Origin: Telmatactis stephensoni
Taxonomy: Eukaryota > Cnidaria > Anthozoa > Actiniaria > Isophelliidae
Assembly: GCA_029948255.1 (NCBI GenBank)
Contig: JALIZF010001826.1
Coordinates: 186,001 to 250,000, forward strand
Length of the DNA: 64,000 nt
Direction of reading: 5' to 3'
Shown in pieces: positions 44,202 to 56,420 of this stretch. The notes below the pieces were generated by a model. The model made no database searches, was not told where the DNA came from, and saw only the letters and a list, made by a program, of their open reading frames with translations. The stretch's first letter is position 1; each line of letters begins with the position of its first letter. A program made the position numbers and the translations under genes.

Positions 44202-47200
44202 ACACACAGTGCACTGCGTTGTCAACATCATGCTTACAATACTCTAACTAGACGGTCGTGTTAACCAGCGAACCTCGACCTGGGTCAGGTGAATCGAGAT
44301 TGCGCAGCGCTATCTCCCTGACGGAAATACTCAAAGGTGAACACAGCGTGAGACACAGTGCACTGCGTTGTCAACATCATGCTTACAATACTCTAACTAG
44401 ACGGTCGTGTTAACCAGCGAACCTCGACCTGGGTCAGGTGAATCGAGATTGCGCAGCGCCATCTCCCTGACGGAAATACTCAAAGGTGAACACAGCGTGA
44501 GACACAGTGCACTGCGTTGTCAACATCATGCTTACAATACACTTACTAGACGGTCGTGTTAACCAGCGAACCTCGACCTGGGCAGGTGAATCGAGATTGC
44601 TCAGCGCTATCTCCCTGACGGAAATACTCAAAGGTGAACACAGCGTGAGACACAGTGCACTGCGTTGTCAACATCATGCTTACAATACTCTAACTAGACG
44701 GTCGTGTTAACCAGCGAACCTCGACCTGGGTCAGGTGAATTGAGATTGCTCAGCGCTATCTCCCTGACGGAAATACTCAAAGGTGAACACAGCATGAGAC
44801 ACAGTGCACTGCGTTGTCAACATCATGCTTACAATACTCTAACTAGACGGTCGTGTTAACCAGCGAACCTCGACCTGGGTCAGGTGAATCGAGATTGCGC
44901 AGCGCCATCTCCCTGACGGAAATACTCAAAGGTGAACACAGCGTGAGACACAGTGCACTGCGTTGTCAACATCATGCTTACAATACTCTAACTAGACGGT
45001 CGTGTTAACCAGCGAACCTCGACCTGGGTCAGGTGAATTGAGATTGCTCAGCGCTATCTCCCTGACGGAAATACTCAAAGGTGAACACAGCGTGAGACAC
45101 AGTGCACTGCGTTGTCAACATCATGCTTACAATACACTTACTAGACGGTCGTGTTAACCAGCGAACCTCGACCTGGGTCAGGTGAATCGAGATTGCGCAG
45201 CGCCATCTCCCTGACGGAAATACTCAAAGGTGAACACAGCGTGAGACACAGTGCACTGCGTTGTCAACATCATGCTTACAATACTCTAACTAGACGGTCG
45301 TGTTAACCAGCGAACCTCGACCTGGGTCAGGTGAATCGAGATTGCGCAGCGCCATCTCCCTGACGGAAATACTCAAAGGTGAACACAGCATGAGACACAG
45401 TGCACTGCGTTGTCAACATCATGCTTACAATACTCTAACTAGACGGTCGTGTTAACCAGCGAACCTCGACCTGGGTCAGGTGAATCGAGATTGCGCAGCG
45501 CCATCTCCCTGACGGAAATACTCAAAGGTGAACACAGCGTGAGACACAGTGCACTGCGTTGTCAACATCATGCTTACAATACACTTACTAGACGGTCGTG
45601 TTAACCAGCGAACCTCGACCTGGGCAGGTGAATCGAGATTGCTCAGCGCTATCTCCCTGACGGAAATACTCAAAGGTGAACACAGCGTGAGACACAGTGC
45701 ACTGCGTTGTCAACATCATGCTTACAATACTCTAACTAGACGGTCGTGTTAACCAGCGAACCTCGACCTGGGTCAGGTGAATCGAGATTGCGCAGCGCCA
45801 TCTCCCTGACGGAAATACTCAAAGGTGAACACAGCGTGAGACACAGTGCACTGCGTTGTCAACATCATGCTTACAATACACTTACTAGACGGTCGTGTTA
45901 ACCAGCGAACCTCGACCTGGGCAGGTGAATCGAGATTGCTCAGCGCTATCTCCCTGACGGAAATACTCAAAGGTGAACACAGCGTGAGACACAGTGCACT
46001 GCGTTGTCAACATCATGCTTACAATACTCTAACTAGACGGTCGTGTTAACCAGCGAACCTCGACCTGGGTCAGGTGAATTGAGATTGCTCAGCGCTATCT
46101 CCCTGACGGAAATACTCAAAGGTGAACACAGCATGAGACACAGTGCACTGCGTTGTCAACATCATGCTTACAATACTCTAACTAGACGGTCGTGTTAACC
46201 AGCGAACCTCGACCTGGGTCAGGTGAATCGAGATTGCGCAGCGCCATCTCCCTGACGGAAATACTCAAAGGTGAACACAGCATGAGACACAGTGCACTGC
46301 GTTGTCAACATCATGCTTACAATACTCTAACTAGACGGTCGTGTTAACCAGCGAACCTCGACCTGGGTCAGGTGAATCGAGATTGCGCAGCGCCATCTCC
46401 CTGACGGAAATACTCAAAGGTGAACACAGCGTGAGACACAGTGCACTGCGTTGTCAACATCATGCTTACAATACACTTACTAGACGGTCGTGTTAACCAG
46501 CGAACCTCGACCTGGGCAGGTGAATCGAGATTGCTCAGCGCTATCTCCCTGACGGAAATACTCAAAGGTGAACACAGCGTGAGACACAGTGCACTGCGTT
46601 GTCAACATCATGCTTACAATACTCTAACTAGACGGTCGTGTTAACCAGCGAACCTCGACCTGGGTCAGGTGAATCGAGATTGCGCAGCGCCATCTCCCTG
46701 ACGGAAATACTCAAAGGTGAACACAGCGTGAGACACAGTGCACTGCGTTGTCAACATCATGCTTACAATACACTTACTAGACGGTCGTGTTAACCAGCGA
46801 ACCTCGACCTGGGTCAGGTGAATCGAGATTGCGCAGCGCCATCTCCCTGACGGAAATACTCAAAGGTGAACACAGCATGAGACACAGTGCACTGCGTTGT
46901 CAACATCATGCTTACAATACTCTAACTAGACGGTCGTGTTAACCAGCGAACCTCGACCTGGGTCAGGTGAATCGAGATTGCGCAGCGCCATCTCCCTGAC
47001 GGAAATACTCAAAGGTGAACACAGCGTGAGACACAGTGCACTGCGTTGTCAACATCATGCTTACAATACACTTACTAGACGGTCGTGTTAACCAGCGAAC
47101 CTCGACCTGGGCAGGTGAATCGAGATTGCTCAGCGCTATCTCCCTGACGGAAATACTCAAAGGTGAACACAGCGTGAGACACAGTGCACTGCGTTGTCAA

Positions 47201-50176
47201 CATCATGCTTACAATACTCTAACTAGACGGTCGTGTTAACCAGCGAACCTCGACCTGGGTCAGGTGAATCGAGATTGCGCAGCGCCATCTCCCTGACGGA
47301 AATACTCAAAGGTGAACACAGCGTGAGACACAGTGCACTGCGTTGTCAACATCATGCTTACAATACACTTACTAGACGGTCGTGTTAACCAGCGAACCTC
47401 GACCTGGGCAGGTGAATCGAGATTGCTCAGCGCTATCTCCCTGACGGAAATACTCAAAGGTGAACACAGCGTGAGACACAGTGCACTGCGTTGTCAACAT
47501 CATGCTTACAATACTCTAACTAGACGGTCGTGTTAACCAGCGAACCTCGACCTGGGTCAGGTGAATTGAGATTGCTCAGCGCTATCTCCCTGACGGAAAT
47601 ACTCAAAGGTGAACACAGCATGAGACACAGTGCACTGCGTTGTCAACATCATGCTTACAATACTCTAACTAGACGGTCGTGTTAACCAGCGAACCTCGAC
47701 CTGGGTCAGGTGAATCGAGATTGCGCAGCGCCATCTCCCTGACGGAAATACTCAAAGGTGAACACAGCATGAGACACAGTGCACTGCGTTGTCAACATCA
47801 TGCTTACAATACTCTAACTAGACGGTCGTGTTAACCAGCGAACCTCGACCTGGGTCAGGTGAATCGAGATTGCGCAGCGCCATCTCCCTGACGGAAATAC
47901 TCAAAGGTGAACACAGCGTGAGACACAGTGCACTGCGTTGTCAACATCATGCTTACAATACACTTACTAGACGGTCGTGTTAACCAGCGAACCTCGACCT
48001 GGGCAGGTGAATCGAGATTGCTCAGCGCTATCTCCCTGACGGAAATACTCAAAGGTGAACACAGCGTGAGACACAGTGCACTGCGTTGTCAACATCATGC
48101 TTACAATACTCTAACTAGACGGTCGTGTTAACCAGCGAACCTCGACCTGGGTCAGGTGAATTGAGATTGCTCAGCGCTATCTCCCTGACGGAAATACTCA
48201 AAGGTGAACACAGCATGAGACACAGTGCACTGCGTTGTCAACATCATGCTTACAATACTCTAACTAGACGGTCGTGTTAACCAGCGAACCTCGACCTGGG
48301 TCAGGTGAATCGAGATTGCGCAGCGCCATCTCCCTGACGGAAATACTCAAAGGTGAACACAGCGTGAGACACAGTGCACTGCGTTGTCAACATCATGCTT
48401 ACAATACTCTAACTAGACGGTCGTGTTAACCAGCGAACCTCGACCTGGGTCAGGTGAATTGAGATTGCGCAGCGCTATCTCCCTGACGGAAATACTCAAA
48501 GGTGAACACAGCGTGAGACACAGTGCACTGCGTTGTCAACATCATGTTTACAATACTCTAACTAGACGGTCGTGTTAACCAGCGAACGTCGACCTGGGTC
48601 AGGTGAATCGAGATTGCGCAGCGCCATCTCCCTGACGGAAATACTCAAAGGTGAACACAGCGTGAGACACAGTGCACTGCGTTGTCAACATCATGCTTAC
48701 AATACTCTAACTAGACGGTCGTGTTAACCAGCGAACCTCGACCTGGGTCAGGTGAATCGAGATTGCGCAGCGCCATCTCCCTGACGGAAATACTCAAAGG
48801 TGAACACAGCATGAGACACAGTGCACTGCGTTGTCAACATCATGCTTACAATACTCTAACTAGACGGTCGTGTTAACCAGCGAACCTCGACCTGGGTCAG
48901 GTGAATTGAGATTGCGCAGCGCCATCTCCCTGACGGAAATACTCAAAGGTGAACACAGCGTGAGACACAGTGCACTGCGTTGTCAACATCATGCTTACAA
49001 TACTCTAAGTAGACGGTCGTGTTAACCAGCGAACCTCGACCTGGGTCAGGTGAATTGAGATTGCTCAGCGCCATCTCCCTGACGGAAATACTCAAAGGTG
49101 AACACAGCGTGAGACACAGTGCACTGCGTTGTCAACATCATGCTTACAATACTCTAACTAGACGGTCGTGTTAACCAGCGAACCTCGACCTGGGTCAGGT
49201 GAATCGAGATTGCGCAGCGCTATCTCCCTGACGGAAATACTCAAAGGTGAACACAGCGTGAGACACAGTGCACTGCGTTGTCAACATCATGCTTACAATA
49301 CACTTACTAGACGGTCGTGTTAACCAGCGAACCTCGACCTGGGTCAGGTGAATCGAGATTGCGCAGCGCCATCTCCCTGACGGAAATACTCAAAGGTGAA
49401 CACAGCATGAGACACAGTGCACTGCGTTGTCAACATCATGCTTACAATACTCTAACTAGACGGTCGTGTTAACCAGCGAACCTCGACCTGGGTCAGGTGA
49501 ATTGAGATTGCGCAGCGCCATCTCCCTGACGGAAATACTCAAAGGTGAACACAGCATGAGACACAGTGCACTGCGTTGTCAACATCATGCTTACAATACT
49601 CTAACTAGACGGTCGTGTTAACCAGCGAACCTCGACCTGGGTCAGGTGAATCGAGATTGCGCAGCGCTATCTCCCTGACGGAAATACTCAAAGGTGAACA
49701 CAGCGTGAGACACAGTGCACTGCGTTGTCAACATCATGCTTACAATACACTTACTAGACGGTCGTGTTAACCAGCGAACCTCGACCTGGGTCAGGTGAAT
49801 CGAGATTGCGCAGCGCCATCTCCCTGACGGAAATACTCAAAGGTGAACACAGCATGAGACACAGTGCACTGCGTTGTCAACATCATGCTTACAATACTCT
49901 AACTAGACGGTCGTGTTAACCAGCGAACCTCGACCTGGGTCAGGTGAATTGAGATTGCGCAGCGCCATCTCCCTGACGGAAATACTCAAAGGTGAACACA
50001 GCATGAGACACAGTGCACTGCGTTGTCAACATCATGCTTACAATACTCTAAGTAGACGGTCGTGTTAACCAGCGAACCTCGACCTGGGTCAGGTGAATTG
50101 AGATTGCTCAGCGCCATCTCCCTGACGGAAATACTCAAAGGTGAACACAGCGTGAGACACAGTGCACTGCGTTGTC
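44202..50176. repeat. 149-bp satellite array, about 40 units, with higher-order structure
   Basis: Unit of 149 bases (148 where GGGTCAGG is GGGCAGG), e.g. ACACAGTGCACTGCGTTGTC ... CGAACCTCGACCTGGGTCAG ... CTCCCTGACGGAAATACTC. Main variants: ACTCTAACTAG / ACACTTACTAG; GAATCGAG / GAATTGAG; TTGCGCAGCG / TTGCTCAGCG; CAGCGTGAG / CAGCATGAG. The GGGCAGG variant recurs at spacings of 297 and 595 bases, and the pattern repeats every 1487 bases (ten units) between about 45476 and 48131. Its CpG content is clearly higher than that of the flanks. The frames on both strands are repeat artefacts. The right edge cuts directly into the duplicated TENA-like intron at 50176. Confidence 0.97.
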
Positions 50177-52290
50177 AATTAAAAATGCTGTTGCAACAAT
50201 TGTTCTTTTGCCTTTTTGATGACAGTTATAGTATGGTGTATTTTCATCTAAATGGCCGCCATCTTGAAAATTTGAAATAAGTGTGTGCACGAGCTCGCGC
50301 GGAATAAATCGTGCGCAGTACAGAGTGCGCAATGCAAAACTACGGAATTACCTTAAACCAGTTTCCGTAGCCATTTAACTCCCAAACCTTAGAGAGAGTC
50401 AATACTTTTCAAAAGTGAGGCCAATATAAAACAACCTAGTGAACAATTGAAGTTCTGCCACAAAACAAAATATTCAGAGGTATAGCTTCTGACATGCTCA
50501 TTTACTTGCTGACATCTTTGCCCATGATTTCGTTTCATTTCTGTATTTGTCTCGGCCTTGACCAAGCGTGCTGACTACACGGGAAAATGGACAATTTTAC
50601 ATAGATAAAAGACCTATATAACTACTTACCTCTGACGCGACTCATTGCAGCAGTCAGTTTATTATACCACAGACAAAATGAACTGAAAGACAATAAAGAA
50701 TAGTCTTTGAAATTGCATTCTCAAACTCATTAATTATTCATGAGGTAATCAACCAACCAGGTGTCTCAAATTAGGTCACATGATGAACTTTGAAACCCCG
50801 GAAAGTCCGCTCTAAAGTACTTGAACTGATTTCAAAGTCCGCTCTAAAGTACTTTGAAATGATTTCAAAGTACTTGGACAATCCTGGGGTGTTTTATTCC
50901 ATCTATATTATATCATAAATGTACTTTGGTAAATATTTGACAAAAGATTCCACCCGAATAATTAATATGAGTCTGAGAAGTCGTTCAAAGGCCTCCAATT
51001 CGGACTTGACTGTATTTCAAAGTCCGCGCAATTTGTTCCAGTCCGAGGCGCAGCCGAGTCTTCATTTTCGGCCTTTAAGCATTACATTTTCATGCCTTTC
51101 TGCAATGACCAACTACAACATACTCATAGCTGAGTTACGGTAAACACGAATTTAACTGTTATCAAAGCCAATTTGGCTGTAAAATGACGTCATAAAATAT
51201 GTCACCAATGCTGATGACGTCATGACAACAAACTAACAAAGATACTTCGATACTTCGATATGTTTACTCCTAAAAATAGTTTGCACTAATACTAGGAGAT
51301 TTACAAATAAATAAATCAATACAAAATAATAGAATAGATAAGTCAAATTATTTAAATCATGTTGCCTAAACATCCTCTCATATGATAATAAGGCTGGTAT
51401 AATATTGTATGAAAGGATTTTTAGTGGAATTTTACTTCAATCCTATGCTAAGTTGGATATAACACTTGGTCCCAGTCACTTCAAATTTCATGCTTGATAC
51501 ATGAATTAGACGTACCGATCTTATTAAAGTAATATATATTTCTAATTTCTTGTCATTTTTATCAACATTACCTTTTAAGCTATATTACGCAATAAGTGAC
51601 GTCATAGTACTACACCAGTAAACGAAGGGAATAACGATGTCAACAAGTATCAAGTGCATAATAATAAACTGTACCGCAGTGGTAGTAGATATTTGATCCA
51701 GTTTGTCACGAGATTGACTGCTGTCTGTTTGAATGCTTGTTATTTTCAAGTCGTGTTAATTCCAAGCAGGGGAGGGGCGTAGCGATGTCTCAGCAAAACG
51801 GGGGGGAGGGGGGTCTGGAAATTTTCTTCAGACACTTTCAACACAACAAAAACTACTCAAAATTGACTCTATTCGATTTTTCTAATACGTCTAACCTATG
51901 CTTTTGGCCTGGAAATTCTTGCCTATTTCCTATGATAGGAAATACCTAGAAAATTGCATTTCCCTGTGATACGAACTGGACAAAATGTAGGGAAATACAT
52001 TTTCCTAGATATTTCCTGCAATAGAAAATTGCATTTTTCCCTGATATTTCCTACCTTTTTCATTTTCCTATGATATGAAATATCTAGAAAAATGCAATTT
52101 TCTATGATAGGAGATATCTAGAAAATCTGTAGGAAAATGTATTTTCTAGATATTTCCTAATATAGTAAACGTTCAAAAATTTCCAGTGACTAGGGGCCGG
52201 TTGCATAAACCTTGTTCGTAAGTGTTCACTTAAAAGAGGCGCTTAAGTTTTGGGTACGGGTTCTTTTACGTGAGTTGCATAAAGCATACT
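50176..52290. repeat. Segmental duplication, copy 2 (contains TENA-like exon 1)
   Basis: Second copy of 38690-40740 (landmarks listed there). It begins at the satellite edge and ends near GGTTGCATAAACCTTGTTCG. The middle portion (50.7-51.5 kb) is poorly conserved or replaced, including a local repeat of AAAGTCCGCTCTAAAGTACT. Confidence 0.85.
50630..50645 (-). pseudogene. Duplicated exon 1 of the TENA-like gene
   Basis: Sixteen bases identical to 39154-39169 (ATG through the base before the donor), with the same donor GTAAGTAG. No copy of exon 2 follows on the - strand; intron sequence runs into the satellite at 50176. Either a truncated duplicate, or an alternative 5' exon that could splice 12 kb onward to exon 2 at 38655. 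Confidence 0.7.
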
Positions 52291-52560
52291 AGTCAATTAT
52301 GAAATCCGACAGTGAATCTGCATATCAAAATATACTGTAACAAAGGTCACTGAGCTTACAAGCCCATACAATTCACAGGAGACCAAAGGGTTAGATTATA
52401 TACAAACCAAAGCAAATTAAATGCTTTTTAAAATAATCTTCATTTCAACTTTTTCAAGCCCTTTACAATTGGACAATTACCACAGGAAGCCCAATTCATT
52501 TGAACCAAGAACACAATAAATATTAAAATTGAAATAGGAGCTCTGCTATTAGGTAATAGT
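52284..52560. repeat. Dispersed repeat pair, copy 1
   Basis: TAGTCAATTATGAAATCCGA, GTCACTGAGCTTACAAGCC, CAACTTTTTCAAGC, GGAAGCCCAATTCATTTGAA and GGAGCTCTGCTATTAGGTA are repeated with divergence at 53148-53430. Confidence 0.75.
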
Positions 52561-52812
52561 TGTTTTGAGTTGTTTCACCATTTCATCTAAAGCTAATCAT
52601 GATTAGTGTAACCTGGAAGAGAGAATTCTTGTTTTGTGTAAAGACAACTATTTATCTGTGTCATTCTATTCTACATAGTACAAAAACAAGATGCCACAAT
52701 ACTGTCAAGACAGAAAAATCTAAATACAGTGTTGTGCAATGAAGGATGTTGAAATGGTTCAGTATTTATGTGAATGAAATCAGTTTGAGGGATTTTAGCA
52801 TGTCTATTTCTG

Positions 52813-53035
52813 AGAATAGTCCCCTTCACAGTTCCCTGTGCCACCTTGAAAGGTAGCCGTACCTTTGCATCGAAGACGAACGGTGAGCGTGCGATGATAG
52901 AGACCTTTTTTAACACCTAGGACAATTATTCACAGGTCTCTATCATTGCAGGCTCACCGTTCGTCTCGCTTTGATGCAAAGGCATGGCTACCTTTCAAGA
53001 TGGCGCAGAGAACTGTGAAGGGGACTATTATAAAC
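52813..53035. repeat. Inverted-repeat element between the dispersed pair
   Basis: Arms of about 95 bases: ATAGTCCCCTTCACAGTTCC, ACCTTGAAAGGTAGCCGTAC, GACGAACGGTGAGC, GATAGAGACCT answered by AGGTCTCTATC, GCTCACCGTTCGTC, GGCTACCTTTCAAGATGG, AACTGTGAAGGGGACTAT. Confidence 0.85.
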
Positions 53036-53147
53036 CACTACTACAAAGTCAATAATCATTTGTAACTTGTAATAGAACGTAGACCCCCTAGATGAGCCTC
53101 GCTCTTGGGGTTAATGTTTAAGGAAAATATGTTTAAATTAAAAAAAA

Positions 53148-53430
53148 AGTCAATTATAAAATCTGACGACTGAATCTGAATAAATATCACTGTGGTGACT
53201 GAGCTTGAATACCTAATAATTCTCAGGAGACTGAAGGGCAAGAGTTTTTTCGAACCCTAAAGCAAATGCTATAAAGCGTGATCTATAATCTTTATTTTAA
53301 CTTTTTCAACAAAATGCAATCTTTGCTTACCACTGGAAGCCCAGTTCATTTGAATCAAAAAAGTTGGTCAAAACCAAAGTATTTCAAATTATTATTATTA
53401 ATTTGAATGGGAGCTCCGTTATTAGGTAGT
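53148..53430. repeat. Dispersed repeat pair, copy 2
   Basis: Diverged direct copy of 52284-52560 (AAGTCAATTATAAAATCTGA ... GGGAGCTCCGTTATTAGGTA). Confidence 0.75.
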
Positions 53431-53449
53431 ACCTAATTTTTATATTAGA

Positions 53450-53572
53450 TAGATATTGAAGCCGGCAGCAGTATTGCATTGGAGACATTGCAGTCGGCTG
53501 AGGGCGTAGCCCGAAGCTGACTGCAATATATCCAATACTGTTGCTAGCTGGCTGAAGTAACTATCTGGTATA
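53450..53572. repeat. Hairpin MITE
   Basis: AGATAGATATTGAAGCCGGC, AGCAGTATTG, TTGCAGTCGGCT on the left answered by AGCTGACTGCAATA, CAATACTGTTGCTAGCTGGC, AACTATCTGG on the right. Confidence 0.75.
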
Positions 53573-53747
53573 ATCATTGGTCAACTTCATAATCACCAAA
53601 TCACCAAAATTGTTGAAATTGAAGCAAATTTTAATATTTAAAAATGAAGTATTGTATGAGCATGCGTACTTCTGTTGATTGTATATCCCACACGTTTTGA
53701 TGCTAACGTTTGTCATGAAAGAAAGCCTTACAAGACTTTGTTTCTGA

Positions 53748-54266
53748 ATGGGGAGCTGCATGGATTTTGAAAAGGCTCTGAAAAGTACTGCCCATAAGAA
53801 TCTTAGATCGTTAGAGTCTACTATATATGACCAACTATTTCTTGTCCAAGACTGGCTCTGTTCCAATAAGCTATTTCTTAATGTTGAGAAATCAAATTTC
53901 GTCATTTTCCATCCTCCACAAAAGAAATTGAATTACTCTCCTGAAATAAAAATAAATTCTATACTTTTACAGCACCAGTCTGAAATAAAATATTTAGGCA
54001 TTATGATGGACAAGCATTTAAATTGGAAATCCCATGTTTCATTTATTTCACATAAAATTAAGTGCAACATTGGCGTAATATCCAAAGCTCGTCATTATGT
54101 AAATTTAGATATTCTAATGAATTTATACTATTCTTTGATCTTTCTCCATTTAATATATGGTATCGTAGCTTGGGGACACACATATCAAACTACTTTAAAT
54201 CCATGGTTTGTTTTACAAAAAAACTGCTTGCGGCTTATGACATTCGAAAGCTACAATTCTCATTAA
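53748..54266 (+). pseudogene. Non-LTR retrotransposon reverse-transcriptase remnant
   Basis: A 172-codon open stretch matching the part of LINE RT just after the catalytic core: WLCSNKLFLNVEKSNFVIFH, IKYLGIMMDKHLNWKSHVSF, and MNLYYSLIFLHLIYGIVAWG. The catalytic (F/Y)ADD block, endonuclease and C-terminus are missing. A dead fragment of a different LINE family from the one at the right edge, judging by sequence. Confidence 0.8.
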
Positions 54267-54289
54267 AATCCAATTTTTGTTGTTGAAAT

Positions 54290-55033
54290 AAATGTATGGA
54301 GTAAATCCATGAGTCGAGTCGATGACGTCACTGGCACCTAAAAAGAACGCTAAAAATCCAGTACTTCCCTTTCGAATTCTAAAAAGATATTTTAACTGGT
54401 GATCAATAGACCCTTGAAAATTTATTTCACGAAGTTTCTGCTAAATAGAATTTCACCGTTTTTTGATCAGAGTAGCACTTTAAAGATCACTTACTTAAAT
54501 CTTACTTGTGATTCATACTCTAAGAACTAATTTTTTTCAGTGAAAAATATATCTATAATATCTTGATCCTATCTCTGTTTTATTACTTTTTTTTCTTTTT
54601 TCCACTAAATTATTTACATGTATATATTTATCAGCTGTATTTAATCATTTAGTATATATTATGTATTATTTAGCATATATATATGACGCTAAGATCTAAT
54701 TTATAATGCTAACTACTCGGCTATCTACCCCGGTTAGCCCGCAAAGGTTATTGTAGATAGCTTGCATCCTTATTTAAGTATTAATGATGCTTTTTCTCTG
54801 TACCTAATGAAAAAACGATGCTAAATAAAACATTGAATCTGGTTCACCTAAGCAAGTCACACTGCAAGATTATCAATACGTTGTGTGATCACAACATTAT
54901 CAAAAATATTGCCGTCTGTTAGACTAGATTGACGGCAGTATTTGCAACAATGCAGCTGATTTATGCTTTTTTTGTCTGCAGTCGTTGGTATAATGCAGAG
55001 AGAAAACAATAGGTTATGAAGTTGAACAATATT
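54290..55033. other. AT-rich interval, nothing assigned
   Basis: No coding potential or clear repeat boundary seen; probably the 3' UTR region of the LINE fragment to the left, but no tail is evident. Confidence 0.3.
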
Positions 55034-55345
55034 TATGGGTGGCATGGTTGGCCGAGCGGTTAGAGCGCTGGCCTTTCACCGCTGTGGTCTGGGTTCGAGT
55101 CCCAGCTCGAGCGCCTGGATCATTTGTGAATTGAGTTTGTTTGATGTGTTGTTCTCTACCATGCCACGAGGGTTTTTTCTCCGGGTTCTCCGGTTTTTCC
55201 TCTCTCAGCAAAAATCAACATGTGAGTCGAGTGATTATTTGCAAAATATTTAATGTAGAGGTAGTGTGTGTGAGAGTACAGTGTCCCCCAATTAGTGCGC
55301 AAGCGCTAGAAGACTTGGACACTTAAATAAACAGTTATTTATTTT
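55034..55345 (+). mobile_element. tRNA-derived SINE, copy 2
   Basis: Closely matches 18976-19287: A box at 55049-55059, B box GGTTCGAGTCCC at 55092-55103, central CCACGAGGGTTTTTTCTCCG, 3' part AATTAGTGCGCAAGC, AGAAGACTTGGACACTTAAA, then a T-rich tail. Confidence 0.87.
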
Positions 55346-55387
55346 TTATTTTATTTTAATATTCATAATGGATAAAAGCCGAGGTTC

Positions 55388-55490
55388 GAGGTATTTAACT
55401 AATGTCTTAAAACCAAGTGGTTTTAGACTTGATAAAACAAGATTTGCGAGTTTATTAAACGGCATCCAAACTCCATCAATGTAAAGTAGA
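55388..55490. repeat. Dispersed repeat, copy 2
   Basis: CTAATGTCTTAAAACCAAGT, GGTTTTAGACTTGATAAAAC, GATTTGCGAGT; matches 41045-41140. Confidence 0.7.
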
Positions 55491-56326
55491 ATAGTATAGC
55501 AAACTGCTAAATCACGCGCTGATTGGTCGAGAAGGACGGTGATATTTTGTGGAATCGAGGGGCTTCCTTTTACGTCCGCATATAAATGATTATCAATTTC
55601 TTTCTAGTCAAAATTTGGCTAATCCTTTCTATAGAAAAATGTTTTACTCTTTCATTACACTTTTAGAATAAATTTAGAACATTTTCATCTCCAATCAAAT
55701 AATCTTTTGAAAAATATTAAAACAAATACAAACAAAAACTAAAAGGAAAACGATCGTAAACAGTTGCACCGTCGACAGACATGTTCAGTCCGGTTTTCAA
55801 CTTACTTTCAAAACAATGTCAAAAGTGCTCTATAGCTTGCCCTAAAAGATTTGCTTACACATCCAAAGAAGAAAAGGTGAACATAAGTGAATATCAGTAT
55901 TTCTAGAGTATTGTATAAGCCCAATTATTATGCTTCTGATCAGGTGAGCAGGACTAGATGCAAAATCACCACTTCTCAAGCTGGCCTAAACCATGCCCGA
56001 ACAACATGCCGAAAATCAGTTCAAGACATGACAATTATTGATTTTTAGAAAGTCTTTACAAAGTTAATTGTTCAAGTATTTTCCTTAAGGAACGTTCATT
56101 TTTGAGTTTGTTTTACAGCCAAAATCTAGCGAAGTCCTAGCGACTTCAACTCAGCCAACTGTCCGTGTCTCTTCATCGAACCTATGGCCTAAAAACTCCG
56201 ACAAAGTGCTCAAACTACCTTACTTTAGCAATAAATTATCTGATGATGGACAGTGGAGACTGCCCGAAATATCATTTATTCACAAAACTTAATAATAATC
56301 ATTAATAATATCATTAATCATTAATA
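55491..56326. other. Repeat-like interval, no gene seen
   Basis: Starts with a CGCGCTGATTGGTCGAG motif of the kind that ends several elements in this window. No open frame of note. ATTAATAATATCATTAATCA repeats lead into the palindrome at 56327. Confidence 0.35.
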
Positions 56327-56420
56327 ATATCATTGATCTTGTTTCATCAACCATTAGTAATTTTATTACCAAGCTTGGTAATAAAATTACTAATGGTTGA
56401 TGAAACAAGATCAATGATAT
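56327..56420. repeat. Perfect 94-bp palindrome, no spacer
   Basis: Left arm 56327-56373 (ATATCATTGATCTTGTTTCA ... TTTTATTACCAAG) and right arm 56374-56420 are exact reverse complements, 47 of 47 bases, meeting at AAGCTT. By eye there is not one mismatch. Confidence 0.95.

Noticed and set aside
44434..48131. Repeated 65- and 67-codon frames on both strands in the satellite
   Set aside because: Same monomer read many times; no start context, promoter or splice evidence.
44202..50176. CRISPR-like array
   Set aside because: Units are contiguous 149-bp repeats without unique spacers, in eukaryotic DNA.
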